From contig CAWHHZ010000006.1 of NCBI GenBank assembly GCA_963829355.1, forward strand, positions 1 to 64,000: a DNA stretch of 64,000 nucleotides. Direction: 5' to 3'. The first letter of the stretch is position 1. Each line of letters opens with the position of its first letter. The notes beneath the pieces are model-generated. The model saw nothing but the letters and a program-made list of their open reading frames with translations, was not told the DNA's origin and ran no database searches. A program made the translations under genes and the position numbers. Source of the stretch: CAWHHZ01 sp963829355 (GTDB lineage Bacteria; Acidobacteriota; Thermoanaerobaculia; Gp7-AA8; JAHWKK01). Positions 35,806 to 44,255 of this stretch are shown here, piece by piece.

Positions 35806-35835
35806 AAGGGCCGGTCCTGCGACCGGCCCTTTTTG
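35806..35835 (+). terminator. Rho-independent terminator
   Basis: The stem AGGGCCGGT / ACCGGCCCT has a 6-base loop and is followed by TTTTTG. It lies about 90 bases downstream of ric and could also serve a message from the other side. Confidence 0.85.
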
Positions 35836-35842
35836 TTCACCG

Positions 35843-36037
35843 TCAGAAAACGACATGCGGCAGATCATTCAGAGGGAAGGCTCTCTGGTCGGAGATGATG
35901 TTGTACTGGTTGTGCGGGTTCGCCCGCTCCCATGTCCGGCAGGTTTCGGTGTCGGTGATCGTGATCCAGTACTCGTTGTTCGTGAGTCCAGCCGCCGTGA
36001 CCCGGCACTGATCATTGATCCCGACGCCCTTGAACAT
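35843..36037 (-). CDS. Possible small protein or C-terminal gene remnant
   Basis: The frame from MFKGVGINDQCRVTAAG to LNDLPHVVF (64 residues) has protein-like composition: two Cys, many Asn/Thr and WITITDTETCRTWERANPH. It ends next to the terminator at 35806-35835. There is no ribosome site before the ATG, and the coding character seems to continue upstream without a start. I therefore suspect the tail of a broken or frameshifted gene. The family is not recognised. Confidence 0.35.
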   Translation of the reverse strand: MFKGVGINDQCRVTAAGLTNNEYWITITDTETCRTWERANPHNQYNIISDQRAFPLNDLPHVVF

Positions 36038-36181
36038 CTTGACGACGAGCCAGGTCTGTCTTCTGATCGGTTGTATCCCTGACCCTGGAAACCTGGCGCG
36101 ACTGTCAGACTCGCCAATTTGTTCTGCCTTCCTCTTCGTGAAACACTCGAAGCATCCGCACCAAGTGAAAGGAGAACCGAG

Positions 36182-36517
36182 ATGCCAGGAACATTCGTGA
36201 TCGAAGAGTCCAGGAACGGGAAGTTCAGGTTCAACCTCCGAGCGGGGAACAACCAGGTCATCCTCACGAGCGGCACCTACGTCGCGAAAGCAGGCGCGCT
36301 CAATGGAGTTGAATCCGTTCGGAAAAGCATCTCCGACGATTCGCGCTTCACTCGCAAGACTGCGAAGGATGGCAGCGCCTACTTCGTCCTGACTGCCGCG
36401 AACGCCGAGGTCATCGGCAAGAGCGAGATGTACAAGTCGAAGTCGTCGATGGAGAACGGTATCCGTTCGGTGAAAGCGAACGCGCCGCAGGCGAAGCTGG
36501 TCGATCGCACGACCTAG
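36182..36517 (+). CDS. YegP-like DUF1508 protein
   Basis: A 111-residue protein made of two DUF1508 repeats: GKFRFNLRAGNNQVILTSGTY with GVESVRKS, then GSAYFVLTAANAEVIGKSEMY with GIRSVKAN. The family is small, cytoplasmic and of unknown function. The start is the ATG at 36182, which follows GAAAGGAG; the frame opens 21 codons earlier without similarity. Confidence 0.9.
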   Translation: MPGTFVIEESRNGKFRFNLRAGNNQVILTSGTYVAKAGALNGVESVRKSISDDSRFTRKTAKDGSAYFVLTAANAEVIGKSEMYKSKSSMENGIRSVKANAPQAKLVDRTT

Positions 36518-36542
36518 CCGGGGCTGCAAAAGGGGAAGGAAA

Positions 36543-36618
36543 TGGTGGAGCTGATCAGGATCGAACTGACGACCTCCTGAGTGCGATTCAGGCGCTCTCC
36601 CAACTGAGCTACAGCCCC
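36543..36618 (-). tRNA. tRNA-Ala (CGC)
   Basis: A 76-base cloverleaf. The acceptor stem GGGGCTG/CAGCTCC includes the G3-U70 pair that identifies alanine. The D-arm is GCTCAGTTGGGAGAGC, the anticodon stem CCTGA/TCAGG encloses ATCGCAC (anticodon CGC, codon GCG), and the T-arm is GTCAG-TTCGATC-CTGAT. The CCA end is encoded. Confidence 0.93.
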
Positions 36619-36663
36619 ACTTCGGGAAGATTAATGTTTCGGGACACGGGGAAATTCCGGGAT

Positions 36664-36831
36664 GGGTCGTTGAGGTCGTTGCGTCATTGAGTCTTTGAGT
36701 CGGGGTGCTATGGGGAACGCGGTCTCAGCGGATGTCGCCTACGCCCGCAGCACCTCACTCGCCCATCCGTCAATGACTCAACGACCCAAGAACCTCAACG
36801 ACCCAACGACTCAATGACCTCAATGACTCAC
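36664..36831. repeat. Inverted TTGAGTCR arrays with 66-bp spacer at the ypfJ 3' end
   Basis: The left arm (36664-36702) and inverted right arm (36769-36831) enclose a unique spacer. The ypfJ TGA stop is itself part of the array (TGAGTCATTGAG). The layout matches the four-helix-bundle cassette but without a gene. With tRNA-Ala this fills the 310-base gap. Confidence 0.78.
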
Positions 36832-37649
36832 TGAAAGGTGTTGCAGGCTCCTACGTCGCCGGTCTCGTAGCCGCGGCGGAACCAGCTCAGACGTTGCTCC
36901 GAGGTGCCGTGGGTGAAGGTCTCGGGGCGGACGGCGCCTCCGGACTGCTGCTGGAGCGCGTCGTCGCCGATGGCGCTGGCCGCTCCGAGTGCCTCTTCGA
37001 TGTCTCCCGGCTCGAGGAAGTCTTCGCCGCGCATCTCGTGCGCCCAGATCCCGGCGTAGCAGTCAGCCTGCAGCTCCATACGGACCGAAAGCTGGTTTGC
37101 ATCGGCCTCAGATCCGACGGCCTGCCGCGAGCGCACCTGGTCGGCGATCCCGACGAGGTTCTGGACGTGATGGCCCACCTCATGGGCGATGACGTACGCC
37201 TGCGCAAAATCCCCTGGCGCGCCGATCCGGTCGCGGAGGGTCTCGTAGAAACTCAGGTCGACGTAGAGCTGCTGATCGGAAGGACAGTAGAACGGTCCGA
37301 CCGATGCGCCGGCGACACCGCACGCCGACTCGACGGCGCCGGTGAACAGGACGAGTTGTGGCTCCCGGTACGTCTCGTCGAACTCGCGGAACTTCTTGTT
37401 CCACACCTGTTCAGTCTCCCGAAGAACGACAGAGACCATCTCCGCGAGCTCGTCGCTCTCCTGTTGCGAGATGGCTGGACCGCCCTGCGATGCCGGCTGC
37501 TGCTGCATCACGATGCCTGGATCTCCGCCGAGGAAGTAGACGACGAGTGCAATGACGAGCGCACCGAGCCCGCCTCCAGCCATCACCGGGCCCTTCATGC
37601 CACGCCTGTCCTGTACGTTGGAGCTACCTTGTCTTCCGCGCCATTTCAT
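36828..37649 (-). CDS. ypfJ: YpfJ-type neutral zinc metallopeptidase
   Basis: A 273-residue membrane-anchored protein. A short cytoplasmic Arg-rich N-terminus (MKWRGRQGSSNVQDRR) leads to one helix (GLGALVIALVVYFLGG). The family's periplasmic domain follows, with FYCPSDQQLYVDLSFY, the zinc site in YVIAHEVGHHVQNLVG, and MELQADCYAGIWAH, which supplies further ligands. Biological substrates are unknown. AAGGA sits 8 bases before the ATG, within the tail of an octamer array. Confidence 0.9.
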   Translation of the reverse strand: MKWRGRQGSSNVQDRRGMKGPVMAGGGLGALVIALVVYFLGGDPGIVMQQQPASQGGPAISQQESDELAEMVSVVLRETEQVWNKKFREFDETYREPQLVLFTGAVESACGVAGASVGPFYCPSDQQLYVDLSFYETLRDRIGAPGDFAQAYVIAHEVGHHVQNLVGIADQVRSRQAVGSEADANQLSVRMELQADCYAGIWAHEMRGEDFLEPGDIEEALGAASAIGDDALQQQSGGAVRPETFTHGTSEQRLSWFRRGYETGDVGACNTFQ

Positions 37650-37660
37650 AGTTGGGGTCC

Positions 37661-37727
37661 TTGAGTTATTGAGTCGTTGAGTCGTTGAGTCGTTGAGTCG
37701 TTGAGTCGTTGGGTCGTTGGGGTCGAG
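37661..37727. repeat. TTGAGTCG octamer array, single arm
   Basis: Seven or eight nearly perfect TTGAGTCG units lie between the REC-EAL stop and the ypfJ ribosome site. No inverted partner is close by. Confidence 0.8.
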
Positions 37728-37752
37728 TCCTGTCGAATGTCGTGATTTTGCC

Positions 37753-39447
37753 CTACACGTTCAGCATCGGTTCGCATTCTTCCGGGATGTCGATCTCGGA
37801 GATGAACCGGTCTGAGGGCTTTGCCAGGAAGAAACCCTGGAGCAGGTCGACGCCGAGCTCCCGGCACCAACGGTACTCCTCGGGAGTCTCGATCCCTTCC
37901 GCGATGGTCTTTGCGTTGATCTTGTGAGCGAGCTCCACGAGCAGCTTGATCAGATCCTGCTTGATCGGCTCGCTGCCGATCGTCGAGATCAGCCCTTTGG
38001 TGATCTTCAGGTAGTCGGGTGCGAGGGAGGCGATTGCTTCGAGCGATGCGTAGCCGGATCCAGCATCATCGATGGCGATACCGACGCCGCGCTCGCGCAG
38101 CTTCTGGAGGATGTCGCGAAAGGCAGAGTAGTCCTCGATCCACGCGCGCTCGGTCAGCTCGAAGACGAACTGCGTCGGATTCTGCGCAAAGAATGTGACC
38201 ATCGCATCGAAGTTCTCCGCAAAGGCCTCGAGCGTCTCGGCCTCCAGATTGATCAGACATTTCCTCTCGATTGGACCGCTCTGCTTCTTGAGATTCTGAA
38301 CCATCGATTCGATGGCCACCTTCTCCAGATCCCAGGCCATGCCGTTCTCTCTGGCGAACGCGAAGAGCATGTCGCTGTTCCGGAAAGAGCTCGCCTCGGG
38401 GCCGCGTGTGAGCAGCTCGTATCCATAGATCGAGCAGTCGGCAGCGTTTACGATCGGCTGATAGACGGTCGTGACGCTGCTGTCCCGGATGATCTCTCTC
38501 ATCTCCTCGACCATTTCCTGCTTCCTCTTCTTCTCCTCCTGTCGAACAGCATCGGAAGCGAGCTGAAGACCGCGGTAGATCTGGCGCTCGAGCCGGATCT
38601 GCGGGGAGTACGTGATGATCGCGCTCCCTACGAAGAATCCGATCTCGCCAGCTGAGAGGTGCGGGAAGCGCGCTCTCATCGTTTCATTGAGCCGATCCTG
38701 AATCTCGGTCGAGGACGTATTCATCATCGCCTGAAAGGAGCCTTCCTCAGGGGGCGGCAGGAACAGAAAGAATGCAGACGACCCGACCCGGTTGACCGCG
38801 GGCAATGCCGTTCGATTGTCAGCTTCCTTGATGATCACATCGGCCGCGCGGCGGAGGAACTCATCGAAGAACGCCCAGCCATACTCTTCCTCGATCCTCT
38901 CGAAGTGCTCAATGTCGACGTGGAGGATTCCGAGAAACTGCTTTTCGATCAGCATCTCCCTGATCTTGGCCATTGCGAGAGAGACAGCCGGCAGACCGGT
39001 CGCAGGATCTTCGAGAAGATCGTCGACCTCGTCCTCCAGATGGCCCCCACGTGCTTCGAGCCGCCGGCGCTGTGCTAGATCGAGAAGCCTGCTCACCCGC
39101 CATGTCACATCGTTCTTTTCGAATGGCTTGACGAGATAGTCATCCGCCCCCGCCTGGAGACCGGTGAGCCGGTCCCGAACATCACCTCTAGCCGTGATCA
39201 GCACGATCATGATGTCCCGCGTACGCCGCACTCCCTTGATCGCCTGGCAGACGTCCCACCCGCTCCGCCCCGGCATCATCACGTCGAGCAGGATCATCTC
39301 AGGGATCTCCGCACGGGCGATCTCGAGTGCCTCGTAACCATCACTCGCCACGAGAGTTTCGACCTCGAGTGGCTCGAGGTACTTCTGGAGAAGACGGACG
39401 ATCGAAGGATCGTCGTCAGCGATGAGAATCTTCGGTTGGTGACTCAT
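37753..39447 (-). CDS. Response regulator with degenerate GGDEF and EAL domains
   Basis: A 564-residue protein. The REC domain has the acidic DDDPSIVRLL, phospho-Asp in LLDVMMPGRSGWD and Lys in VKPF. The middle GGDEF-like domain lacks the GGDEF signature (VGSSAFFLFLPPPEEG at its position), so it should not make c-di-GMP. The C-terminal EAL domain keeps YELLTRG, NLEAETLEAF, FELTERAW, AIDDAGSGYASLEAI, DYLKITKGLI and AEGIET, so c-di-GMP hydrolysis is plausible. No kinase is adjacent. It could influence the pilus motility encoded at the window start, which is speculation. Confidence 0.9.
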   Translation of the reverse strand: MSHQPKILIADDDPSIVRLLQKYLEPLEVETLVASDGYEALEIARAEIPEMILLDVMMPGRSGWDVCQAIKGVRRTRDIMIVLITARGDVRDRLTGLQAGADDYLVKPFEKNDVTWRVSRLLDLAQRRRLEARGGHLEDEVDDLLEDPATGLPAVSLAMAKIREMLIEKQFLGILHVDIEHFERIEEEYGWAFFDEFLRRAADVIIKEADNRTALPAVNRVGSSAFFLFLPPPEEGSFQAMMNTSSTEIQDRLNETMRARFPHLSAGEIGFFVGSAIITYSPQIRLERQIYRGLQLASDAVRQEEKKRKQEMVEEMREIIRDSSVTTVYQPIVNAADCSIYGYELLTRGPEASSFRNSDMLFAFARENGMAWDLEKVAIESMVQNLKKQSGPIERKCLINLEAETLEAFAENFDAMVTFFAQNPTQFVFELTERAWIEDYSAFRDILQKLRERGVGIAIDDAGSGYASLEAIASLAPDYLKITKGLISTIGSEPIKQDLIKLLVELAHKINAKTIAEGIETPEEYRWCRELGVDLLQGFFLAKPSDRFISEIDIPEECEPMLNV

Positions 39448-39528
39448 AGACTGTGTTCGATTATGCTTGATTCAGGCCACGCTCGAATCCGGAGGGTGGC
39501 GAGAGACCCGCATGCGCAACGTGCACTC

Positions 39529-40935
39529 ATGATCAAGTTCGGAACCTCGGGGTGGAGAGGCGTCATAGGCGAGGACTTCACCTTCGAGAATGTCAGGCTC
39601 GCGACACAGGGAATCGTCAACTACCTGGAGACGGTCGATACGGACCGGGATGCCGGAATCGTCATCGGTTTCGACACACGGTTTCTGAGCGAGAAGTTTG
39701 CCTATGAGGCAGCGCGAATTCTCTCCTACAACAACTATCGTGCCTTCCTCTGCAGTCGCGACGTCCCGACTCCGTGCGTCGCCCACGAAGCAATACGGCG
39801 AGGCGCTGCCGGCGTCATCAATTTCACGGCGTCGCACAATCCTCCTGAATACAACGGCCTCAAGTTCTCGACGGCAAACGGGGCACCTGCTCTCCCGGAG
39901 GTCACCAGAGGTATCGAGGACGAGATCCGGACCCTCGAAGAATCGAAGGAACTGGTCGACGTCTACGCAAAGGAAGAACGAATCGAAACGATCGATCCTC
40001 GCGAGCGCTATCTCGCCACACTCCGCGAGATCATCGATGTCGAAGCAGTCCGCGAGAGCGGCCTGACCATCGGCGTCGATCCGCTCTACGGGACCGCGCG
40101 TGAATATCTCGATTACTTCCTCCTCTCGACCAACGTCAGAATCAAGATCATTCACAACTACCGCGATCCGTACTTCGGTGGCTATTCGCCCGAATGCAGT
40201 CAGAAGAATCTCGCGGAGCTCCGGAAGCTCGTTCTTCAGGAGAAACTCGATCTCGGTCTTGCCACCGACGGTGATGCCGATCGATTCGGGATCGTTGATT
40301 CACGCGGACGGTTCGTCCCCGCAAATCTGATCCTCGCTCTGCTCGCTCTCTACCTCAAAAAGAATCGGGAGTTTCCCGGCGGTCTGGCGCGGTCGGTGGC
40401 CACGACCCACCTCATCGATCGAATCGCCCGCGACCTCAACGTCCCGCTCTACGAAACACCGGTCGGATTCAAGTACATCGGGGAACTGATTCTCGAGGAC
40501 AAGATCGCGATCGGTGGCGAGGAGAGCGCCGGACTCTCGGTCTGGGGACACCTCCCCGAGAAAGATGGCGTGCTGGCATGTCTGCTGGTGGCGGAGATGG
40601 TTGCCGTCACCGGAAAGAAGATCGACGAGCTCATCAAGGACCTGTACGAGGAGTACGGGCCGCACTTCAGCAAGCGAGTCGACCTGCGGCTCACGAGCAG
40701 CCTCCGGGAAAGCGTCGGCGCCCGACTCGCGAGTCCGCCCGACATGCTCGCGGGCAGGAAGATCGTGAACGTCAACACCATCGATGGCGTGAAACTGGAG
40801 TTCGACGACGAGAGCTGGCTGCTCTTCAGGATGTCCGGCACCGAACCAGTCGCCCGCCTCTACGGAGAAGCATGCAGTCCAAAAGATCTCAAGAAGCTGC
40901 TCGACGCAGGGAAGAAGTTCCTGAAAGAATCGTAA
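39529..40935 (+). CDS. Phosphoglucomutase/phosphomannomutase family protein
   Basis: A 468-residue alpha-D-phosphohexomutase that interconverts hexose 1- and 6-phosphates for glycan or glycogen synthesis. It has FGTSGWRGVIGEDFT at the N-terminus, the phosphoserine loop in FTASHNPPEYNGLKFS (Ser about 104), the metal loop in ATDGDADRFG, the sugar loop GGEESAGLS and the phosphate-binding RMSGTEPVARLY near the C-terminus. The ATG at 39529 (MIKFGTSG) is the family start; the frame opens 31 codons upstream, into the promoter of the divergent REC-EAL gene. Confidence 0.93.
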   Translation: MIKFGTSGWRGVIGEDFTFENVRLATQGIVNYLETVDTDRDAGIVIGFDTRFLSEKFAYEAARILSYNNYRAFLCSRDVPTPCVAHEAIRRGAAGVINFTASHNPPEYNGLKFSTANGAPALPEVTRGIEDEIRTLEESKELVDVYAKEERIETIDPRERYLATLREIIDVEAVRESGLTIGVDPLYGTAREYLDYFLLSTNVRIKIIHNYRDPYFGGYSPECSQKNLAELRKLVLQEKLDLGLATDGDADRFGIVDSRGRFVPANLILALLALYLKKNREFPGGLARSVATTHLIDRIARDLNVPLYETPVGFKYIGELILEDKIAIGGEESAGLSVWGHLPEKDGVLACLLVAEMVAVTGKKIDELIKDLYEEYGPHFSKRVDLRLTSSLRESVGARLASPPDMLAGRKIVNVNTIDGVKLEFDDESWLLFRMSGTEPVARLYGEACSPKDLKKLLDAGKKFLKES

Positions 40936-41084
40936 GAGGAAAAGGCACCGTCATCCCCATAGCGCCGCGCAGGCGGCGCGACACAACCCAGCCCAGCGGC
41001 GTAAGCCCCGGGGAGATGATTCACTCCCAAATATCCCAGTCCGCGCAGGCGGGCGACACGCGATTCCTTTCGTGGCCGCAGGGT

Positions 41085-41402
41085 CTATTCGTGGTCCATT
41101 CTCAGCTTCTTGTCCTCTGCGACCGGTCCTTCGCCGATCTCACCGAGGTATGCGCGGCGGGCGGATTCACGATCCAGATGCGAGTAGACCGTCCCCTCGG
41201 GCCAGACGATCATGTTCGGGCCGTAATCGCAGAGATCGAGGCATGAGACCGAACAGACACGGATGCGGGGCTTGTTTCCCATCTGCCGGTTGAGGTCCTT
41301 CAATTCATGCCGGAGCGATTCTCCCCGATCATCCCCGCGCTCGGCCGCGTTGCATCGCCCTCCTGTACAGATGACGATATGTTTCTCGAACGGATATTTC
41401 AT
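41085..41402 (-). CDS. Thioredoxin-like 2Fe-2S ferredoxin
   Basis: A 105-residue ferredoxin of the thioredoxin-fold type. Cluster ligands are expected at CTGGRCN (residues 12-17) and RVCSVSCLDLCDYGP (about 49-59), followed by the typical MIVWPEGTVYSHLDRE. Electron donor and acceptor are unknown. The start codon overlaps the ftsY stop as ATGA, which implies coupled translation; the pairing may simply reflect operon packing. Confidence 0.88.
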   Translation of the reverse strand: MKYPFEKHIVICTGGRCNAAERGDDRGESLRHELKDLNRQMGNKPRIRVCSVSCLDLCDYGPNMIVWPEGTVYSHLDRESARRAYLGEIGEGPVAEDKKLRMDHE

Positions 41403-42349
41403 GCGTTCGGGATCTGATCAGTCTCGAAGAGAGTCTCGATGTACTCGTGCGGGTCGAAAGGAATCAGATCATCCATCCCCTCTCCCACGCCGATGTAGTA
41501 GACCGGTACACGAAACTGACGCATGATCGACAGGATCACGCCCCCCTTTGCGGTGCCGTCGAGCTTGGTCACCACGATTCCCGTCACGCCCGCCGCTTCA
41601 ATGAATGCACTCGCCTGTGAGAGTCCGTTCTGTCCCGTCGTTCCGTCGAGAACCAGGAGAGTTTCGTGCGGCGCGTCCGGCAGTTCCTTTCCGATGACAC
41701 GACGAATCTTCGACAACTCCTCCATGAGGTGCTTCTTGTTGTGCAGACGACCTGCCGTATCAATCAGGACGACATCGCTCCTGCGGGACTTCGCCGCCGC
41801 GATCGTATCGTGCGCGACGGCGCCCGGATCCGCACCGGCCTTGTGCTTGACGATCGGCACCGACACGCGATCCGCCCACATCTGCAACTGTTCGATTGCA
41901 GCCGCACGGAACGTGTCCGCTGCCCCGAGAAGAACAGAGCGGCCTTCCTCTTTCCAGCGACGGGCGAGCTTCGCGATCGTCGTGGTCTTGCCGGTCCCAT
42001 TGACACCGACCACCAGAATGACGAAGGGAGCGATCCGGCCCACATCGAGCCGCTGCTGACGCAGATCCTCCGGAACCATCCTCTCGGTTTCCTCACGCAG
42101 CGCACGCGACAACTCGTCGACGGTCCTGAGCTCCTTGCGGCGGACCTTCGCCTCCATCTCGTCCATCAGTTCCATCGTCATCTCGGCTCCGACATCCGCA
42201 CCGAGAAGACCTTCCTCGAGAGCATCCAGGACGGATTGGTCGATTCCGAGAGATGGCTCGAAGGTCTCCTTGACCCGCTCGATCATCTCTGTATGGGTCA
42301 TGAAGAGTCCACGCTTCAGTTTCTGTAGTAATCGTTTTTCCTGTGCCAT
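41399..42349 (-). CDS. ftsY: Signal recognition particle receptor FtsY
   Basis: A 316-residue SRP GTPase that docks ribosome-SRP complexes at the inner membrane. The N-domain helices lead to the G1 motif VVGVNGTGKTTTIAKLA, DTFRAAA, DTAGR (G3), TKLDGTAKGG (G4) and GVGEGMDDLIPFD at the C-terminus. The acidic A domain is almost absent, as in many non-enteric bacteria. It is the first gene of a pair with the 2Fe-2S protein. Confidence 0.95.
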   Translation of the reverse strand: MAQEKRLLQKLKRGLFMTHTEMIERVKETFEPSLGIDQSVLDALEEGLLGADVGAEMTMELMDEMEAKVRRKELRTVDELSRALREETERMVPEDLRQQRLDVGRIAPFVILVVGVNGTGKTTTIAKLARRWKEEGRSVLLGAADTFRAAAIEQLQMWADRVSVPIVKHKAGADPGAVAHDTIAAAKSRRSDVVLIDTAGRLHNKKHLMEELSKIRRVIGKELPDAPHETLLVLDGTTGQNGLSQASAFIEAAGVTGIVVTKLDGTAKGGVILSIMRQFRVPVYYIGVGEGMDDLIPFDPHEYIETLFETDQIPNA

Positions 42350-42391
42350 GCGGAGTCGGATAACGAGACGGAGCGGGAGGGTATTCGCGTG

Positions 42392-42748
42392 GTTTGAGTC
42401 TTTGAGTCGTTAAGTCATTGAGTCATTGGGGTCATTGAGTCGTTGAGTCATTGAGTCGTTGGGGTCATTGAGTCATTGAGTCGTTGGGGTCATTGAGTCG
42501 TTGAGTCATTCAGTCGTTGAGTCTTGAGTCGTTGAGTCGTTGCGGTCATAGGGTCATGCGGGGATGATAGGCGGCTGCCTGGCCAGATCGCGGTTGGAGA
42601 AAGCTCGGCCAGAGCCCTCTCCTCCCTCGCGGAATGGCTCAACGACCCAACCGAACAATGCCCGAACGACCCCACGACTGAATGGCTCGACAATTCAACG
42701 ACTCAATGACTTAATGACTCAACGACCTCAACGACTCAACGACTCAAT
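42392..42748. repeat. Longest inverted TTGAGTCR array pair, spacer about 80 bp
   Basis: A left arm of about 18 octamers (42392-42550) and an inverted right arm (42632-42748) surround a unique spacer. The right arm runs into the TGA stop of the next gene (minus-strand TTCTGAATTGAGTCG). It occupies the 399-base gap upstream of ftsY. Confidence 0.8.
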
Positions 42749-43366
42749 TCAGAAGACAGCGGTGAGGATCGCCCCCAGCACGAGAACGCCCGCGAATGCA
42801 ACGGAGATCCAGAAGGTCTGGACGGTCTGGCGGTGAATCTCGACCGGCTCACGCACTTCTCCGAGCAGATACTGAAGATACTCGACCCGCCGCCGGATCG
42901 GTGAGATCTTCCGCTCTCCCGACACATCGGGATAGACCACCGAATTGTGGTCCGGCACCATCACGACAGGAATCATGACTGCCCCTCCCGCCGCCGAGAT
43001 GTAGTCGTTCAGGACCCCGTGGTGCGGTACACCGCGCTCGGCGACGATGCAGACGTATACGGTCGTCGTCTGGAACACCGACAGCGCCTGCCTCGCCCTG
43101 CCTCGTGCCTTGAAGAGCTCGGTAATGCCACGCATCGCCTGATCGAGGATCTTCTCATCGACCTCGGGATGCTCAATCAGAATGACGACGGTTTCACCCT
43201 CGGCGAACAGGACACGCTCCGACCGTGCCCAGACCTGCTCACCGAGGCCTGACCACTCGTCTTCCTCGTGGACCGCCCGGAAGTTCTCGCGCACGAGGAC
43301 TTCTCGCAGTCGCGATACGGGACTGTGCTCGTCGGGTGATTCGATTGGTTTACTTGTCGTCAACAT
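42749..43366 (-). CDS. Hypothetical protein with C-terminal membrane anchor
   Basis: About 205 residues. A mixed alpha/beta soluble region (ETVVILIEHPEVDEKILDQAM, TVYVCIVAERGVPHHGVLND, AAGGAVMIPVVMVPDHNSV) is followed by one C-terminal helix, FWISVAFAGVLVLGAILTAVF, so it is probably tail-anchored on the cytoplasmic face. I do not recognise the family. The ATG at 43366 overlaps the end of the preceding response regulator, so the two are co-translated and may work together. Confidence 0.7.
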   Translation of the reverse strand: MLTTSKPIESPDEHSPVSRLREVLVRENFRAVHEEDEWSGLGEQVWARSERVLFAEGETVVILIEHPEVDEKILDQAMRGITELFKARGRARQALSVFQTTTVYVCIVAERGVPHHGVLNDYISAAGGAVMIPVVMVPDHNSVVYPDVSGERKISPIRRRVEYLQYLLGEVREPVEIHRQTVQTFWISVAFAGVLVLGAILTAVF

Positions 43367-43707
43367 GAGACTCGACCAGGCGAATGAGATCGTCGAATTC
43401 AAAAGGTTTGCCTAAATGAGCATCAGCACCACACGCCCCGGCTCGTTCGGCGATGTCGCGGTCTCCGGAAACCACGACGAAACGGAATCTTTTGCGTCTC
43501 CTCATTTTCTTTCAGGTGGCTGCAGAGCTGGTCCCCCGAGAGGCCCCTGACTCCGAGATCCGCGAACACCATCTCGACTTCATGACTCGACAGGTACTCC
43601 AGCGCCTTCTGACCGTCGCCGATCGTATGACTTTCACGGCCAGACCGTTTCAGGATCAATTCCATCAGCCTCGCCACCTGGATGTCGTCCTCGACAATTA
43701 AAATCAC
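43350..43707 (-). pseudogene. Single-domain response regulator, one frameshift
   Basis: About 118 residues when joined. The REC N-terminus is ILIVEDDIQVARLMELIL with the phospho-Asp in VFADLGVRGLSG. It is read up to EETQKIPF, then continues in another frame as VVVSGDRDIAERAGACGAD and LGKPFEFDDLIRLV, which holds the conserved Lys. One T too many in CCGTTTCG (about 43480) explains the break. The GTG at 43707, 8 bases after GAGG, is the likely start, 10 bases past the VanZ stop. Its end overlaps the downstream start, so the three genes form one unit. Confidence 0.8.
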
Positions 43708-43717
43708 AACTCGATCC

Positions 43718-44197
43718 TCACTCGAATTCAAATCTGACGCGCTTCTGGAGATGTGCAAGCAGAGCCCCGATCAGGGCTCCGGAGACATTCCAGATCACGT
43801 CGTTGATATCCATGACCCGTGTCGGCAGAAAATACTGCCATGCCTCGACCAGCGAACTGAACCCGAAGGCCAGCATGAAGACCAGGACGTACGATTCGAT
43901 CACCATGCGTTCGTCGTCGTCGAGCAGCACGAAGAGCAGAAAACCCCATGGAACGAAGATCAGCATGTTCATGATGATCGGCATTCCGAGCTCCACCATC
44001 ACACGAAAGGGAAGAGATCCCTCGTTGAATTTCTCCTGAAGAATCTTCAGCTCCCGGAATGGTTCCGGATCGACCTTCTTGTACGACTTGCCAGACAGAA
44101 GAATCGTCACGGAGATCAGGGCAGCATTCATCAGAACGAACAGCACCGCTGAAATCCGCTTTGAAATCGGCAGAGTCCTTACCCGTTTCTTCGTCAT
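43718..44197 (-). CDS. VanZ-like family membrane protein
   Basis: A 159-residue protein with four hydrophobic helices: ISAVLFVLMNAALISVTILL, IIMNMLIFVPWGFLLFVLL, ESYVLVFMLAFGFSSLVEAWQYF and VIWNVSGALIGALLAHL. The VanZ signature N-x-x-x-F-x-P-W-G-F and E-x-x-Q-x-x-x-P-x-R-x-x-D-x-x-D is complete (LVEAWQYFLPTRVMDINDVI). VanZ gives low-level teicoplanin resistance in enterococci, but most chromosomal members have no known role. It heads the small operon with the response regulator. Confidence 0.88.
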   Translation of the reverse strand: MTKKRVRTLPISKRISAVLFVLMNAALISVTILLSGKSYKKVDPEPFRELKILQEKFNEGSLPFRVMVELGMPIIMNMLIFVPWGFLLFVLLDDDERMVIESYVLVFMLAFGFSSLVEAWQYFLPTRVMDINDVIWNVSGALIGALLAHLQKRVRFEFE

Positions 44198-44237
44198 TCC
44201 TGTCCATTATGAGCCCGACGCGCCCGGCGCGCGCCCG

Positions 44238-44255
44238 ATCAGTCCTCGGTCGTCA
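44238..44255. repeat. Short heptamer-family copy at the acpH stop
   Basis: On the minus strand the acpH stop reads GGGTTGACGACCGAGGACTGATC, so TGA starts the ACGACYG-type motif. It is a minimal copy of the 3'-end heptamer family. Confidence 0.45.
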
